This document shows, piece by piece, positions 23,371-31,568 of a DNA stretch of 38,511 nucleotides (positions within the stretch are counted from its first letter, which is position 1; every line of letters starts with the position of its first letter). This stretch comes from an uncultured Lentisphaeraceae bacterium (GTDB lineage Bacteria; Verrucomicrobiota; Kiritimatiellia; RFP12; DVOR01): contig CASDPK010000022.1 in the NCBI GenBank assembly GCA_949282555.1, positions 1 through 38,511 of the forward strand. The letters are read 5' to 3'. A program made the position numbers and the translations under genes. Below the pieces are notes generated by a model. The model saw only the letters and a program-made list of their open reading frames with translations, ran no database searches and had not been told where the DNA came from.

Positions 23371-24867
23371 TCAGGGGCGGGTACGTCCGGACTGAACGGC
23401 CACATCCAAACGCTTCAACAGATCTTGGACAATGTCGGGATGCTTTGCGTAGCAGTTTGTCGTTTCATGAGGATCCAACAGCATGTCAAAGAGTTGCATG
23501 GGGGGGAGATCCTTGGCCTTTGTTCCGGGAGGGAATCCGTTGAAGCCATGGTTGCCGTCGCCCTTGCAACGTGCCAATTTCCAGCGGCCCTTTCGGATCG
23601 CCAGCGAGCCATCGTTGGAATGGTGGATGAGGATCTCGTGGATCGGTTTCTCAGAGGGCGGGCCGGAAAGGAGCGGAAGCAAGCTGAAACTGTCTTCCGC
23701 TGCGTCATGCGGCAATTCGGCCCCGACGATTTCGGCACAGGTTGCCATGAAGTCCAACAGGGTGACGGGCTCGTCGCAGACGCGACCGGGGGCGATGCGT
23801 TGAGGCCAGCGGACGAGGAAGGGAACGCGATGGCCACCCTCATGGATCTCCGCTTTGTAACCTCGGAAGCCGCCGCTTGGGAAGTGCCCTTTGGCTTCCA
23901 GACCCTTGGCATCGAGAACGCGCCAAAAGCCGTTGTCCGACGAGAAGAAGACAAGCGTGTTCTCTGCCTGTCCCGTCTTCTCCAGCGCCTCCATCACTTT
24001 GCCGACCATGTCATCGAGCTCCACGCAGTAGTCCCCGTGCGGGCCAATGGAGGTGCGTCCTTTGTATTCGGGCAACGGAACCAATGGTGCGTGGGGGGCA
24101 GGCAGGGGCATGTAGACGAAGAACGGTTCAGGCTTGTCCTTCCGGCTTTCAATGTAGGCCACGGTACGGCGGGTGACCTCCGGAAGTGCCTGCTCTTCGC
24201 GGAAAGAAGGATCCGCCCATCCAGGGATGCCACGCCAATTCTTGCGGAGCTCGGTGGCGGGATGTTCAAATCGATCGCCGTTGATCCACACATAGGGCGC
24301 CATATCCAACGAGCCTGCCATCCCGTAGAAGACATCAAAGCCGTGGGCAAGGGGCCCGGAGGCGATGGGCTTTGTCCAGTCGATGTTGGAGGGACGCCAG
24401 ACATTGTCCGGATGTTTGCCATTCGTCGTCGCGATGTTGAGCCCCAGATTCCACTTGCCGAAACAGGCGGTGGTGTATCCGTGGGCTTTGAGCATGGACT
24501 GAACGGTAAGGCGGCCCGGCTCAATGATGGGGCGCGCAAATCCCATGATCACCGAACCTCCTGAAGCCTTGTTGCGGAAGGCGTGGCGTCCGGTCAACAG
24601 CCCATAACGGGTCGGGGTGCAGGCCGCAGAGCCGGCATGTGCGTCGGTAAAGGAAATGCCGCCACGGGCGAGTCGGTCGAGGTTGGGCGTTGGGATGCGC
24701 GAGGCGGGATTGAGCGCATGGACATCTCCCCAGCCAAGATCGTCGGCGAGGATAAAGAGAATATTAGGCAATCGGTTGTCTGTGGTTCCGGTTTTGCCGG
24801 TGGCACATCCGGTGGCCACACCGAGTGCCGCAAGACCCATGGTTTGAAGAAAACGACGTCGATTCAT
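23371..24867 (-). CDS. Tat-exported lipoprotein sulfatase (S1 family)
   Basis: This 498-aa protein begins with a twin-arginine signal (NRRRFLQTM) that ends in a lipobox with C21 (GVATGC), so it is probably a folded, lipid-anchored exported enzyme. Sulfatase features are the metal-binding ADD (41-43) and the FGly signature C83-T-P-T-R, where the Cys is oxidised to formylglycine. Later come GKWNLG, PHAPL and SSDNGFW. It hydrolyses sulfate esters on a glycan; which one is unknown. The ATG at 24867 has AAGGA at 7 nt. It is the last gene of the GH2-GH97-sulfatase set, 22 nt after GH97. A maturase (anSME or FGE) is needed but not seen in this window. Confidence 0.9.
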   Translation of the reverse strand: MNRRRFLQTMGLAALGVATGCATGKTGTTDNRLPNILFILADDLGWGDVHALNPASRIPTPNLDRLARGGISFTDAHAGSAACTPTRYGLLTGRHAFRNKASGGSVIMGFARPIIEPGRLTVQSMLKAHGYTTACFGKWNLGLNIATTNGKHPDNVWRPSNIDWTKPIASGPLAHGFDVFYGMAGSLDMAPYVWINGDRFEHPATELRKNWRGIPGWADPSFREEQALPEVTRRTVAYIESRKDKPEPFFVYMPLPAPHAPLVPLPEYKGRTSIGPHGDYCVELDDMVGKVMEALEKTGQAENTLVFFSSDNGFWRVLDAKGLEAKGHFPSGGFRGYKAEIHEGGHRVPFLVRWPQRIAPGRVCDEPVTLLDFMATCAEIVGAELPHDAAEDSFSLLPLLSGPPSEKPIHEILIHHSNDGSLAIRKGRWKLARCKGDGNHGFNGFPPGTKAKDLPPMQLFDMLLDPHETTNCYAKHPDIVQDLLKRLDVAVQSGRTRP

Positions 24868-24889
24868 CGATGATCCTTATACCTTCTGA

Positions 24890-26878
24890 TCACTGCTGGT
24901 TGGGAGAAAAGCGATAGAGCGCACCGCCGCCGGAAAGCAACTTGAGCTCAAGGGTGTCGTTTGCCGTGACGGTCGCCTCTCTGGAACGCAGTTTCCGGCG
25001 TTCGGGGAGTGCATCCTCTGCCGCGGTAAGCGTATATTTCCCCGCGCCGAGGAAGTCAAGCTTCACAGAAACATCTTTAGCTTCCAGACCGTTCATCACG
25101 GCAAGCCACCAATCGTTGCCTTTACGTCGGGCAACGAGGGCAAGGCGCCCAATGGCGCTGGGCTCCAGCACGCGGATCTCATCCCACGTGACGGGAACCG
25201 CCTCAAAGAGTTTCCGGCAAGGGGAGTTCAAGAGATCCTCGGAGTCCGCCGCAAGAATCAATACGGGCGACGTGAACATCACGAATGCGGCGGCTTGGTT
25301 GCCGAAGGTGACGGAGTTGGAGCAACAACGGCGGAAGTTCACGGGCGTATAATCCGCCGGGCCGCAGAGCCAACGGGTGAAGGGAAGCGTCGTGTTGTGG
25401 ACGGGCCACGGGGCCATCGCGCCGTTATCGGCCCAACCGCAATTCTCAAGACCGCTGACGGCTTCTTTGGAAAGGAGGTTGGGGAAAGTGAAGTTGTCCC
25501 CGGTGAGTTTGTTCACGCCATGGAACAACACCATCAGCCGATACTTTGCTGCGTCGCGGAGCATTTCCTCTTGGACTCGGATGGTCGGGACATTCTCGCG
25601 GTGAAGGAAGTCCAACTTCAGCCCTTTGACGCCGGCGGCGGCACACTTGGCAAAGAAATCCTCACGCGCTTCAATGCCCTGTCGCGCATTGGCTTCGAGA
25701 TAATTTCCCTTCGAGAAATAGGTCTCGAGTTCCGCATTGGAGAGCGTGTGCCAATCGCCCGGGCGACGGGGCACGCAAGGCCGCCAAACCCAAACGTCGA
25801 CCCCACGTTCGCGGGCATAATTGCAGAGGCCCTTGAGCATCCCCCATTTGTCTTTGCCCTTGGAGCGCGGGTTGTCCTTCCCCTTTTCCCACTGGGGCCA
25901 GCGCTCCCAGCCTTCGTCGAGGACGATGGCTTCGTAGCCCAGCTGATGGGCTTCATCCGCGAGGGCGTAAAACGTGTCCAAACTCAAACGGTTTGGGCGC
26001 GCCGCCAACCATGTCCAAAGCGCACGCGCGGGGCGAAGCCAAGGCTCCTTGGCCCCTTTGGGAAAGAGCGTTGCGTCGGGAAGATCCGAGACCTTCTCAA
26101 TGATCTTGTTGTTCACCAAGCCGTTGAGGTCTTTCGCGAGCATGAGCACACGCCACGGGGTGACGATCTCTCGGGTTCCCCGCTTGGGAGGCGCCATCCA
26201 CACGGGCGGTTCTTTGGCGATCTCGTTATGATTTCGGGTGGGCATTCCGAGGATTTTGCCTTCTTTGAGCGCCTCGGCATTTTCGCAGAAGCGCACGCTG
26301 ACGACGTTGGGGGCCGAACCCTCAAAGACGCAACCGTAGTAGTCCCACAAGTTTGCCTCCGTCAACGCGGCGTAATGTCCGGAAGGAAGACGGAAAGTCG
26401 CAGGCGGGGCGAGAATCTGTTCCTTGATGGTGTCGGTGGGGCGCTCCTGATATTTTTGCGTGTAGCCATACTGGAAAACCGCCGAGGCATACCACGCCGT
26501 CGTGCCGGAGGGGAACGTGAAGGAGGTCAATTCCTTGGAGACTTCCCGTTCGCCTTCGGTGGGAATGCGATAGCGGAATGCCACGCCGTCAGGGAAGGTG
26601 CGCGTTTCAACCATCCATTCGGTGCCGTTGGCATGGCGAAGGCCGTAAGTGGTAAGGTCACCGACGGTCAGTTTCCCTGTGATCGTCTCCTTGGTCCCTA
26701 GAGGAATCCCGTCCAGCACAATGCCTAGCGCGGAGGGAGGAATGACCTCTTCACCCTCAAACGAAACACGTTGGCAGAGTTTGCCTTCCGGTGTGAGAAT
26801 GACATCAAGGGTCGGAGGCGCTGCCACTGCCGTCATGGCCGAGAATCCCGCGGCGACGAGGGTGAATGAAACTTTCAT
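24890..26878 (-). CDS. GH97 family glycoside hydrolase (retaining type, alpha-galactosidase-like)
   Basis: This 662-aa protein has a signal peptide (to about residue 19) and the GH97 layout: an N-terminal beta-super-sandwich, a (beta/alpha)8 barrel and a C-terminal all-beta domain. The barrel segment GVKGLKLDF places D423 at the position of the nucleophile in retaining GH97 alpha-galactosidases; inverting alpha-glucosidases of the family use Glu residues instead. The enzyme should release alpha-linked galactose or a related sugar in the periplasm or outside the cell. It follows GH2 by 105 nt and precedes the sulfatase by 22 nt. Specificity is inferred from one residue and should be treated as tentative. 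Confidence 0.85.
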   Translation of the reverse strand: MKVSFTLVAAGFSAMTAVAAPPTLDVILTPEGKLCQRVSFEGEEVIPPSALGIVLDGIPLGTKETITGKLTVGDLTTYGLRHANGTEWMVETRTFPDGVAFRYRIPTEGEREVSKELTSFTFPSGTTAWYASAVFQYGYTQKYQERPTDTIKEQILAPPATFRLPSGHYAALTEANLWDYYGCVFEGSAPNVVSVRFCENAEALKEGKILGMPTRNHNEIAKEPPVWMAPPKRGTREIVTPWRVLMLAKDLNGLVNNKIIEKVSDLPDATLFPKGAKEPWLRPARALWTWLAARPNRLSLDTFYALADEAHQLGYEAIVLDEGWERWPQWEKGKDNPRSKGKDKWGMLKGLCNYARERGVDVWVWRPCVPRRPGDWHTLSNAELETYFSKGNYLEANARQGIEAREDFFAKCAAAGVKGLKLDFLHRENVPTIRVQEEMLRDAAKYRLMVLFHGVNKLTGDNFTFPNLLSKEAVSGLENCGWADNGAMAPWPVHNTTLPFTRWLCGPADYTPVNFRRCCSNSVTFGNQAAAFVMFTSPVLILAADSEDLLNSPCRKLFEAVPVTWDEIRVLEPSAIGRLALVARRKGNDWWLAVMNGLEAKDVSVKLDFLGAGKYTLTAAEDALPERRKLRSREATVTANDTLELKLLSGGGALYRFSPNQQ

Positions 26879-26910
26879 CAGGCAATCCTTTCGTGTAAGT
26901 TGTTCTCTAA

Positions 26911-26924
26911 CGTATCACAATACG
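26911..26924. repeat. Short palindrome upstream of GH97
   Basis: CGTAT-CACA-ATACG is a 5-bp dyad lying 33-46 nt upstream of the GH97 ATG, within the 105-nt gap after GH2. It could be an operator or chance; no good -10/-35 pair was read in this gap. Confidence 0.25.
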
Positions 26925-26983
26925 AGGTCATGGGTATGACTTTGTTTTCGCGATGAAACCGGGTGCGTTGTCTTGGACGCAGG

Positions 26984-29900
26984 CTATTTCGCACGTTGCG
27001 GCAAGAGGATGATTCGGTCAATCATCACGTTGTGCCCGCCGGATTTGGCGACATCCAATACGAGTCTGCCGTCCGCGAGATCCTCCGATGGCACGGGGAG
27101 CTTCGCCCACCACGCCGCATTGGGTTCGCGAATGTGAACCGGAACCTCAAAGGGACGTCCCTCCAAGCTTCCTTTCGCGGAACGGAAGGTGATGTTGGGA
27201 TCTCGGAAGCGCACCCATATCGCGCATGTTTCTTTGGGCACGTTGTCCATCGTCACCTTGAGATGGTCGCCCACCCAATAACCTCCCGTTCGGTCCGCCC
27301 ACGTGCGCACACCTTCCCCCGAAAGCGTGTAACCCATGCCTTTGGGCAGGAGTGCACGATCATTGGTCGGCGCGAAGGGGATGTCCTTTCCGGCCTCTTC
27401 CAAGAAGGCACCGCATTCAATGTAAGCCAACGCATCGGAAAATGCCGCAGGCTTGCGGAAGGGGCGCTCACGTGGCGACAATAGGAGGCCGTCAAGCCAC
27501 CGTTCGGAGGCTTCCTCGGCGGGTCGGAAATTTTCGGAGGCCATGTAATTCAGAACGGAGCGGCGCAACTGGCGGACTTCGGGGAATGCGGCGTCAAGAT
27601 CGGTCCCGCAGATCATCAGGCGGCCTTCGCCCATGCGCAACTCGAAGAGGACGCCGAGAAGGGCCGGCGTGTGATAATCGCACACGGGCATCACGAGCGG
27701 ACGAAAGGTTGCGCTGCGTCCTTCCAACTTGAAGAATGCCGCATTTTCCAAGATGCGTCGCCATTGCCAATCCGCCCAGTCCTCGGTCGGGAACTCGGCG
27801 AACGCCGGATGGGTCGCGTCAATGGAGGTGCCGAGCGTTTTGGGACGCTGGGAGGCGAACCACGTCCCACTCCAAAAGAGGGGACGGAAGGAGGCTGGCA
27901 CCGAAAGCGAGCGCTCACCGGGACGGGCGGCGTGGAGCAACACACGCTTTCCCTCACGAAGTGCCGCGCGCGCGGTCGGCCAATCCTTCGTGACGGTCAC
28001 ACCCTTCGGGTATTCGGTCGTCTCTTTCGCTGGATAGACCCAAATGGGCCAACGATTGTTTCCGAAACGCAATTCCAACTTGGCGGGCGCCTTCACATTT
28101 GCCAATGGCACCGCGATTTCCGCCACCTGCGCCACGCGGTCGGAGGTTTTCGGGAGGGTGACGCTTCCCTGCTTGTCGGCAAATGCCCACTTCATGGGGG
28201 GAACGGCGAGTTGCTGGTCATTGCGAATGAGGAGTTTGGCGGTGAAGGTCTCGTCGGTCGTCCAAACACTCTTTGCGAAACGGGCGAGGGGGGCCACATC
28301 CGTGTTGTAGGCGGAGACGGGAACGGCATCCTCCGCGCCGGATTTCCGATCATAGAAGGCGTCGAACCATCCCACAAGGGCTTCCCCCTGTCCCGTGAAA
28401 TCCTGAACGCTCAGCAACTGATAACCCGCGCAGGACGGTGTGCGCAAAAAGCCCTCCATGTCCATCTTGTACATGTTCAGGCAGGTCATCAGCGAGGTTC
28501 GGGCATAGATCTTGTTGAAGCGGAGAACCCCGGCCCGGGCGGCGGCCTCACGCATGAGCTCATGATTGAGGGGGCGCATCAAGCCAACATGCTTGCCAAG
28601 GTCTGCGTAGTCGGGATAGACGGGCCACTGGCCGATTTCATGGGCAATGGTCGGCAAAGGCTGTGCGGCATAACGAGGCTCATAGTCCCAGTCGGTCCCG
28701 TCTTGGTAATGTCCGCGAATGTGGATGGAAACGAAGTAATCGTCGGCCGCGGAGGAACGCCACGCAGTGGAAAGGGAATACAATCGACGTGGGTCATAGG
28801 AGCGTAGTTCGTTTATCCAACCTTCCACCTTTGGATAGTTCGCACTTCCCAATTCGTTGCCCACCAACAATGTGGAGAAGGCCGGGGAGTTGCCGTAGGT
28901 GTCGCAAATGCGGCGCATTTCACCCTGCACAAAAGTCGATAGCCCTTCGTCTTTCTGCCCCAGACCGGTCGGATGATTCTTGGGCCCATCCACCCAAATG
29001 CAGGCTTCGGGGCCAACGAGCATCCCGAGCTCATCCGCCGCATCGAAGGCGGCTTGGGGCGGACACCACGAGTGGAAGCGTATTTGGTTGACGCCCTCGC
29101 CCTTCAGGGTGGAAAGAATGCGCCGCCAAGCGGCGATGTCTGTGGCGGGGGCACCCGTGAGCGGGAATTGGCAGCAATCCAGATTCCCGCGCAGGAAGAA
29201 GGGTTTGCCATTCAGCCATAACCCATTCCCTCTGCGCTCCAAGGTGCGAAAGCCAAAGCGAATGCGATGTTCCCATGGGCCGCTTTTCAGAAGAAGCGTG
29301 TAAAGATTCGGCTTCCTTGGGCTCCACGCTTTTGCCTCCGGCACGCGCAGCACGATTTTCCCGGGCTCCGTGGCGATGGTTTCGGTTTTCACGCCATCGA
29401 TGGACGCCTCCGCGCTCATCTTCTCCGGCAGCAGAATGGTTACGGTGTCGCCGAAGGGCGCAAAGACACGCGTGGCGCGCAACGGGTTTGCGGGGCGCAG
29501 ACAAAACGCCCCCAGCACACCGTTCCAGCGACGTTGCATCACGTCCAGCTTGCTGTAAGCGTGCGTGTTTGCGCCCACGGGGTGGAGTTCCGTATTGTCG
29601 ATGGTCAGCGTGAGCGTGTGCTTCCCCGGCGTGAGCCATGCGGCGGGCACCTTATAGACGTGTGGTGTGGCGAGCGATTCACGGCTTCCAAGCGGTTTGC
29701 CATCCCACGCCGCTTCACTCTTCCACATCACGCGCTCAAGGAAAAGCTCGTAATCACCCTCCAACTCCGCAGGAAGTGTGATGGTTTTGACGTAGCTGGC
29801 CTTGCCCACGAACTGCCGGCGAGGCGTGAGCGTGCCGGGGCGCGACACGGTGGTCTCTTCCCCGATTCCCGCTTCGCCAAGTGTCCCCGGGAGCGTGATT

Positions 29901-30016
29901 TCGGCGGATGTGCCGTCCTTCAACCGAACCTCCCAACATCCGTTGAGAGGGATCTCCTTGGCCATCCCACAGACGGTGAGGAGAAGCGTGCAACAAAACA
30001 ACGCAACGTTTCGCAT
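26984..30016 (-). CDS. Secreted GH2 family glycoside hydrolase (beta-galactosidase-like)
   Basis: This 1010-aa protein has a signal peptide (MRNVALFCCT start, cleavage near residue 18), an N-terminal jelly-roll and immunoglobulin-like domains, and a TIM barrel. The barrel has the GH2 acid/base motif VGNELG (N387, E388) and a candidate nucleophile E460 in AHEIGQW. A long C-terminal region of about 450 residues ends in beta-rich sequence that could bind carbohydrate. GH2 enzymes are beta-galactosidases, beta-mannosidases or beta-glucuronidases; which one cannot be fixed here. The ATG at 30016 has AAAGGA at about 6-7 nt. It heads the GH2-GH97-sulfatase set and is divergent from the TPR lipoprotein gene. 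Confidence 0.88.
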   Translation of the reverse strand: MRNVALFCCTLLLTVCGMAKEIPLNGCWEVRLKDGTSAEITLPGTLGEAGIGEETTVSRPGTLTPRRQFVGKASYVKTITLPAELEGDYELFLERVMWKSEAAWDGKPLGSRESLATPHVYKVPAAWLTPGKHTLTLTIDNTELHPVGANTHAYSKLDVMQRRWNGVLGAFCLRPANPLRATRVFAPFGDTVTILLPEKMSAEASIDGVKTETIATEPGKIVLRVPEAKAWSPRKPNLYTLLLKSGPWEHRIRFGFRTLERRGNGLWLNGKPFFLRGNLDCCQFPLTGAPATDIAAWRRILSTLKGEGVNQIRFHSWCPPQAAFDAADELGMLVGPEACIWVDGPKNHPTGLGQKDEGLSTFVQGEMRRICDTYGNSPAFSTLLVGNELGSANYPKVEGWINELRSYDPRRLYSLSTAWRSSAADDYFVSIHIRGHYQDGTDWDYEPRYAAQPLPTIAHEIGQWPVYPDYADLGKHVGLMRPLNHELMREAAARAGVLRFNKIYARTSLMTCLNMYKMDMEGFLRTPSCAGYQLLSVQDFTGQGEALVGWFDAFYDRKSGAEDAVPVSAYNTDVAPLARFAKSVWTTDETFTAKLLIRNDQQLAVPPMKWAFADKQGSVTLPKTSDRVAQVAEIAVPLANVKAPAKLELRFGNNRWPIWVYPAKETTEYPKGVTVTKDWPTARAALREGKRVLLHAARPGERSLSVPASFRPLFWSGTWFASQRPKTLGTSIDATHPAFAEFPTEDWADWQWRRILENAAFFKLEGRSATFRPLVMPVCDYHTPALLGVLFELRMGEGRLMICGTDLDAAFPEVRQLRRSVLNYMASENFRPAEEASERWLDGLLLSPRERPFRKPAAFSDALAYIECGAFLEEAGKDIPFAPTNDRALLPKGMGYTLSGEGVRTWADRTGGYWVGDHLKVTMDNVPKETCAIWVRFRDPNITFRSAKGSLEGRPFEVPVHIREPNAAWWAKLPVPSEDLADGRLVLDVAKSGGHNVMIDRIILLPQRAK

Positions 30017-30062
30017 GGTGGTTCCTTTTTTGTCTTGTGCCAAACCTTGACACTCGCCGCAC

Positions 30063-30081
30063 GGGATGGCACTTCCATCCC
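30063..30081 (-). promoter_or_regulatory. Perfect stem-loop at the 5' end of the GH2 leader
   Basis: GGGATGG (30063-30069) pairs with CCATCCC (30075-30081) around a 5-nt loop, starting only a few nt after the predicted transcription start. It may stabilise or regulate the leader; the role is inferred. Confidence 0.35.
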
Positions 30082-30091
30082 AGCCCTATCC

Positions 30092-30121
30092 AGTGTAGCC
30101 CACTCATCCCTTGTGAACCAA
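30092..30121 (-). promoter_or_regulatory. Candidate promoter of the GH2-GH97-sulfatase set
   Basis: On the minus strand TTGGTT (30116-30121), an 18-bp spacer and TACACT (30092-30097) form a moderate promoter. The start is expected near 30085, about 69 nt upstream of the ATG. Confidence 0.4.
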
Positions 30122-30209
30122 CACAAAGCGTTTGCGGAAATCTGCCAACCGCCCACAAGAATCTGCTACGCCAAGGAGGTGTGGGGAGGGGGCCATGTGA
30201 AAGACGTTG

Positions 30210-30302
30210 GGCCCCTCCTGCCCACGAGCCGAGATGCTTTGCATCTCAAGGCGCGACGCACTGTATCTCGCGTCGGGATGCACTATATCCCGTGGAGGGG
30301 CC
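30210..30302. repeat. 22-bp periodic palindromic repeat array, locus 3 (best preserved)
   Basis: Three units start exactly 22 bp apart: 30231-30247 GAGATGC-TTT-GCATCTC, 30253-30269 GCGACGC-ACT-GTATCTC and 30275-30291 GGGATGC-ACT-ATATCCC. They are bracketed by a 9-bp inverted repeat, GGCCCCTCC (30210-30218) and GGAGGGGCC (30294-30302). The array lies in the 393-nt region between the GH2 and TPR genes, which holds no coding sequence. No T-tract follows any unit. Related arrays occur near 3478 and 19657. Confidence 0.65.
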
Positions 30303-30363
30303 GAGGGGGACAGTACGCGCGGGGCAAGCGCTCGCATTCGAAACACGGGCGACGGGAGGGATG

Positions 30364-30372
30364 TGCTAGAAT
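30364..30372 (+). promoter_or_regulatory. Extended -10 promoter of the TPR-ahbC-cvpA-dnaG-rsm22 unit
   Basis: TGC-TAGAAT forms an extended -10 without a visible -35. The predicted start is near 30379, 31 nt before the ATG at 30410, which has GGAG at 6 nt. Confidence 0.5.
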
Positions 30373-30409
30373 AAACGGGTTGAGACTTGTTCCGCTTTTG
30401 GAGTTTCGC

Positions 30410-31567
30410 ATGAGAGTTCTGATGTCATTGTCCTGGGTGATCGTGGCGTTGCTGGCGGGGTGTTCGCCGGAGACGCCAGAGCGCCTTTCCGTCCGCGCCG
30501 AGGAGGCTTATGCCTCCGGGCAGTGGGCCAAAGCCATCGCGGCTTATGAACGGTTGTTGGAGGTTTCGGGCGAGGATCCCGTGACGTATCGCAATCTGGC
30601 GCAGGCGGCGTGCCGTGCGCAGGATTTCGAGTATGCGAAAACGATGCTTGCAAAGGCGTTGGCCTTGAATCCTTCCGAAGCGGAGGCGGAGCGTTGCCAT
30701 GAGCTTCAAGGGATGGTTCAGGAGGAAGAAAAGGATCTTGCCGGGGCGGCGAAGACGTATCGGGCGTTGCTGAAGGCCAAGGATGTGACGTTGCGCGTAC
30801 GTGTGCGGTCGCGGCTGGCACGCCTGTATGCCGATCAGGGGCGGTCCGATGGGGCCTTCGCGCTCCTGCTGGCCTCGGTCAATGAGCGCCCGACGGACGC
30901 CACGACACTGTACAATCTCGGCAAGCTCTGCCTCCGTGAGCCCATCAATCTGCGCCGGGCCGCGTTGGATTATCTGAGGCAGGCGGAGCGCCTTTTGCCG
31001 GAGGGGACGCGCCAGCTGAAGGATGCGCGCAACTACGCCTCGCGTTTGGAGGCGAATCTCACGCGGTTGCGGCAAGTGCCCCCGGCCACGGGGGATGCGG
31101 CGGCCTCCGCCGCGGCGTTGCGCCTGGCGCGGGAAGCGAAGGCGCGGCGTCGCTGGAAGAGTGCGGAGGAATTCGCCGAACGGGCCGCGAAAGCCGACCC
31201 GGCGAGTTTCGATGCGGCGTTGGAGTGGGGCCGCACCTGTGCGCAGAATGGGCATCGTGAATCCGCGCTGAGGGCGTATGACGCGGCGCTGGTGTTGCGT
31301 CAGGATTCCGTCCCCGCGCGTGCCGAGGCGGCGCAGTTGGCCTATGACGCGAAGGATTATGACGCGGCGGCGGGTTACCTCCGACCGGCGTTGGTGGTGG
31401 AGCCGAAGAATCCCTCGCTTGCGGACTTGATGGCCCGTATTCTCTATTCCCAGCGCCGCCATGCCGATGCGCGCGTTTGGGGCGGATATTACCTTGGGCT
31501 CGCGACGCTGGAGCCGAAGGCGGAAGCGGCTTACCGCAAGTGGGTGGAGAGTCTCCCGGAGGAGTGA
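30410..31567 (+). CDS. TPR-repeat lipoprotein
   Basis: This 385-aa protein has a lipoprotein signal (MRVLMSLSWVIVALLAGC, lipobox LLAGC with C18). About seven to nine tetratricopeptide-like helix pairs follow, for example AEEAYASGQWAKAIAAYERL and AQAACRAQDFEYAKTMLAKAL. TPR lipoproteins scaffold envelope complexes or secretion and assembly machines; the partner is unknown. The reading frame is open far upstream, but the ATG at 30410 with GGAG at 6-nt spacing and the signal peptide fix the start. ahbC begins 1 nt after the stop, so the two are co-transcribed and possibly coupled. Confidence 0.8.
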   Translation: MRVLMSLSWVIVALLAGCSPETPERLSVRAEEAYASGQWAKAIAAYERLLEVSGEDPVTYRNLAQAACRAQDFEYAKTMLAKALALNPSEAEAERCHELQGMVQEEEKDLAGAAKTYRALLKAKDVTLRVRVRSRLARLYADQGRSDGAFALLLASVNERPTDATTLYNLGKLCLREPINLRRAALDYLRQAERLLPEGTRQLKDARNYASRLEANLTRLRQVPPATGDAAASAAALRLAREAKARRRWKSAEEFAERAAKADPASFDAALEWGRTCAQNGHRESALRAYDAALVLRQDSVPARAEAAQLAYDAKDYDAAAGYLRPALVVEPKNPSLADLMARILYSQRRHADARVWGGYYLGLATLEPKAEAAYRKWVESLPEE

Positions 31568-31568
31568 C

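Noticed and set aside
30231..30291. CRISPR array
   Set aside because: The 22-bp units have no unique spacers, the repeats are degenerate and self-palindromic, and no cas gene is in the window.
30231..30291. Tandem intrinsic terminators
   Set aside because: None of the palindromic units is followed by a T-tract on either strand, and they lie upstream of genes more than downstream.
29267..30409. Long N-terminal extension of the TPR protein
   Set aside because: It would run antisense through GH2 and across a promoter; the lipoprotein signal and Shine-Dalgarno place the start at 30410.
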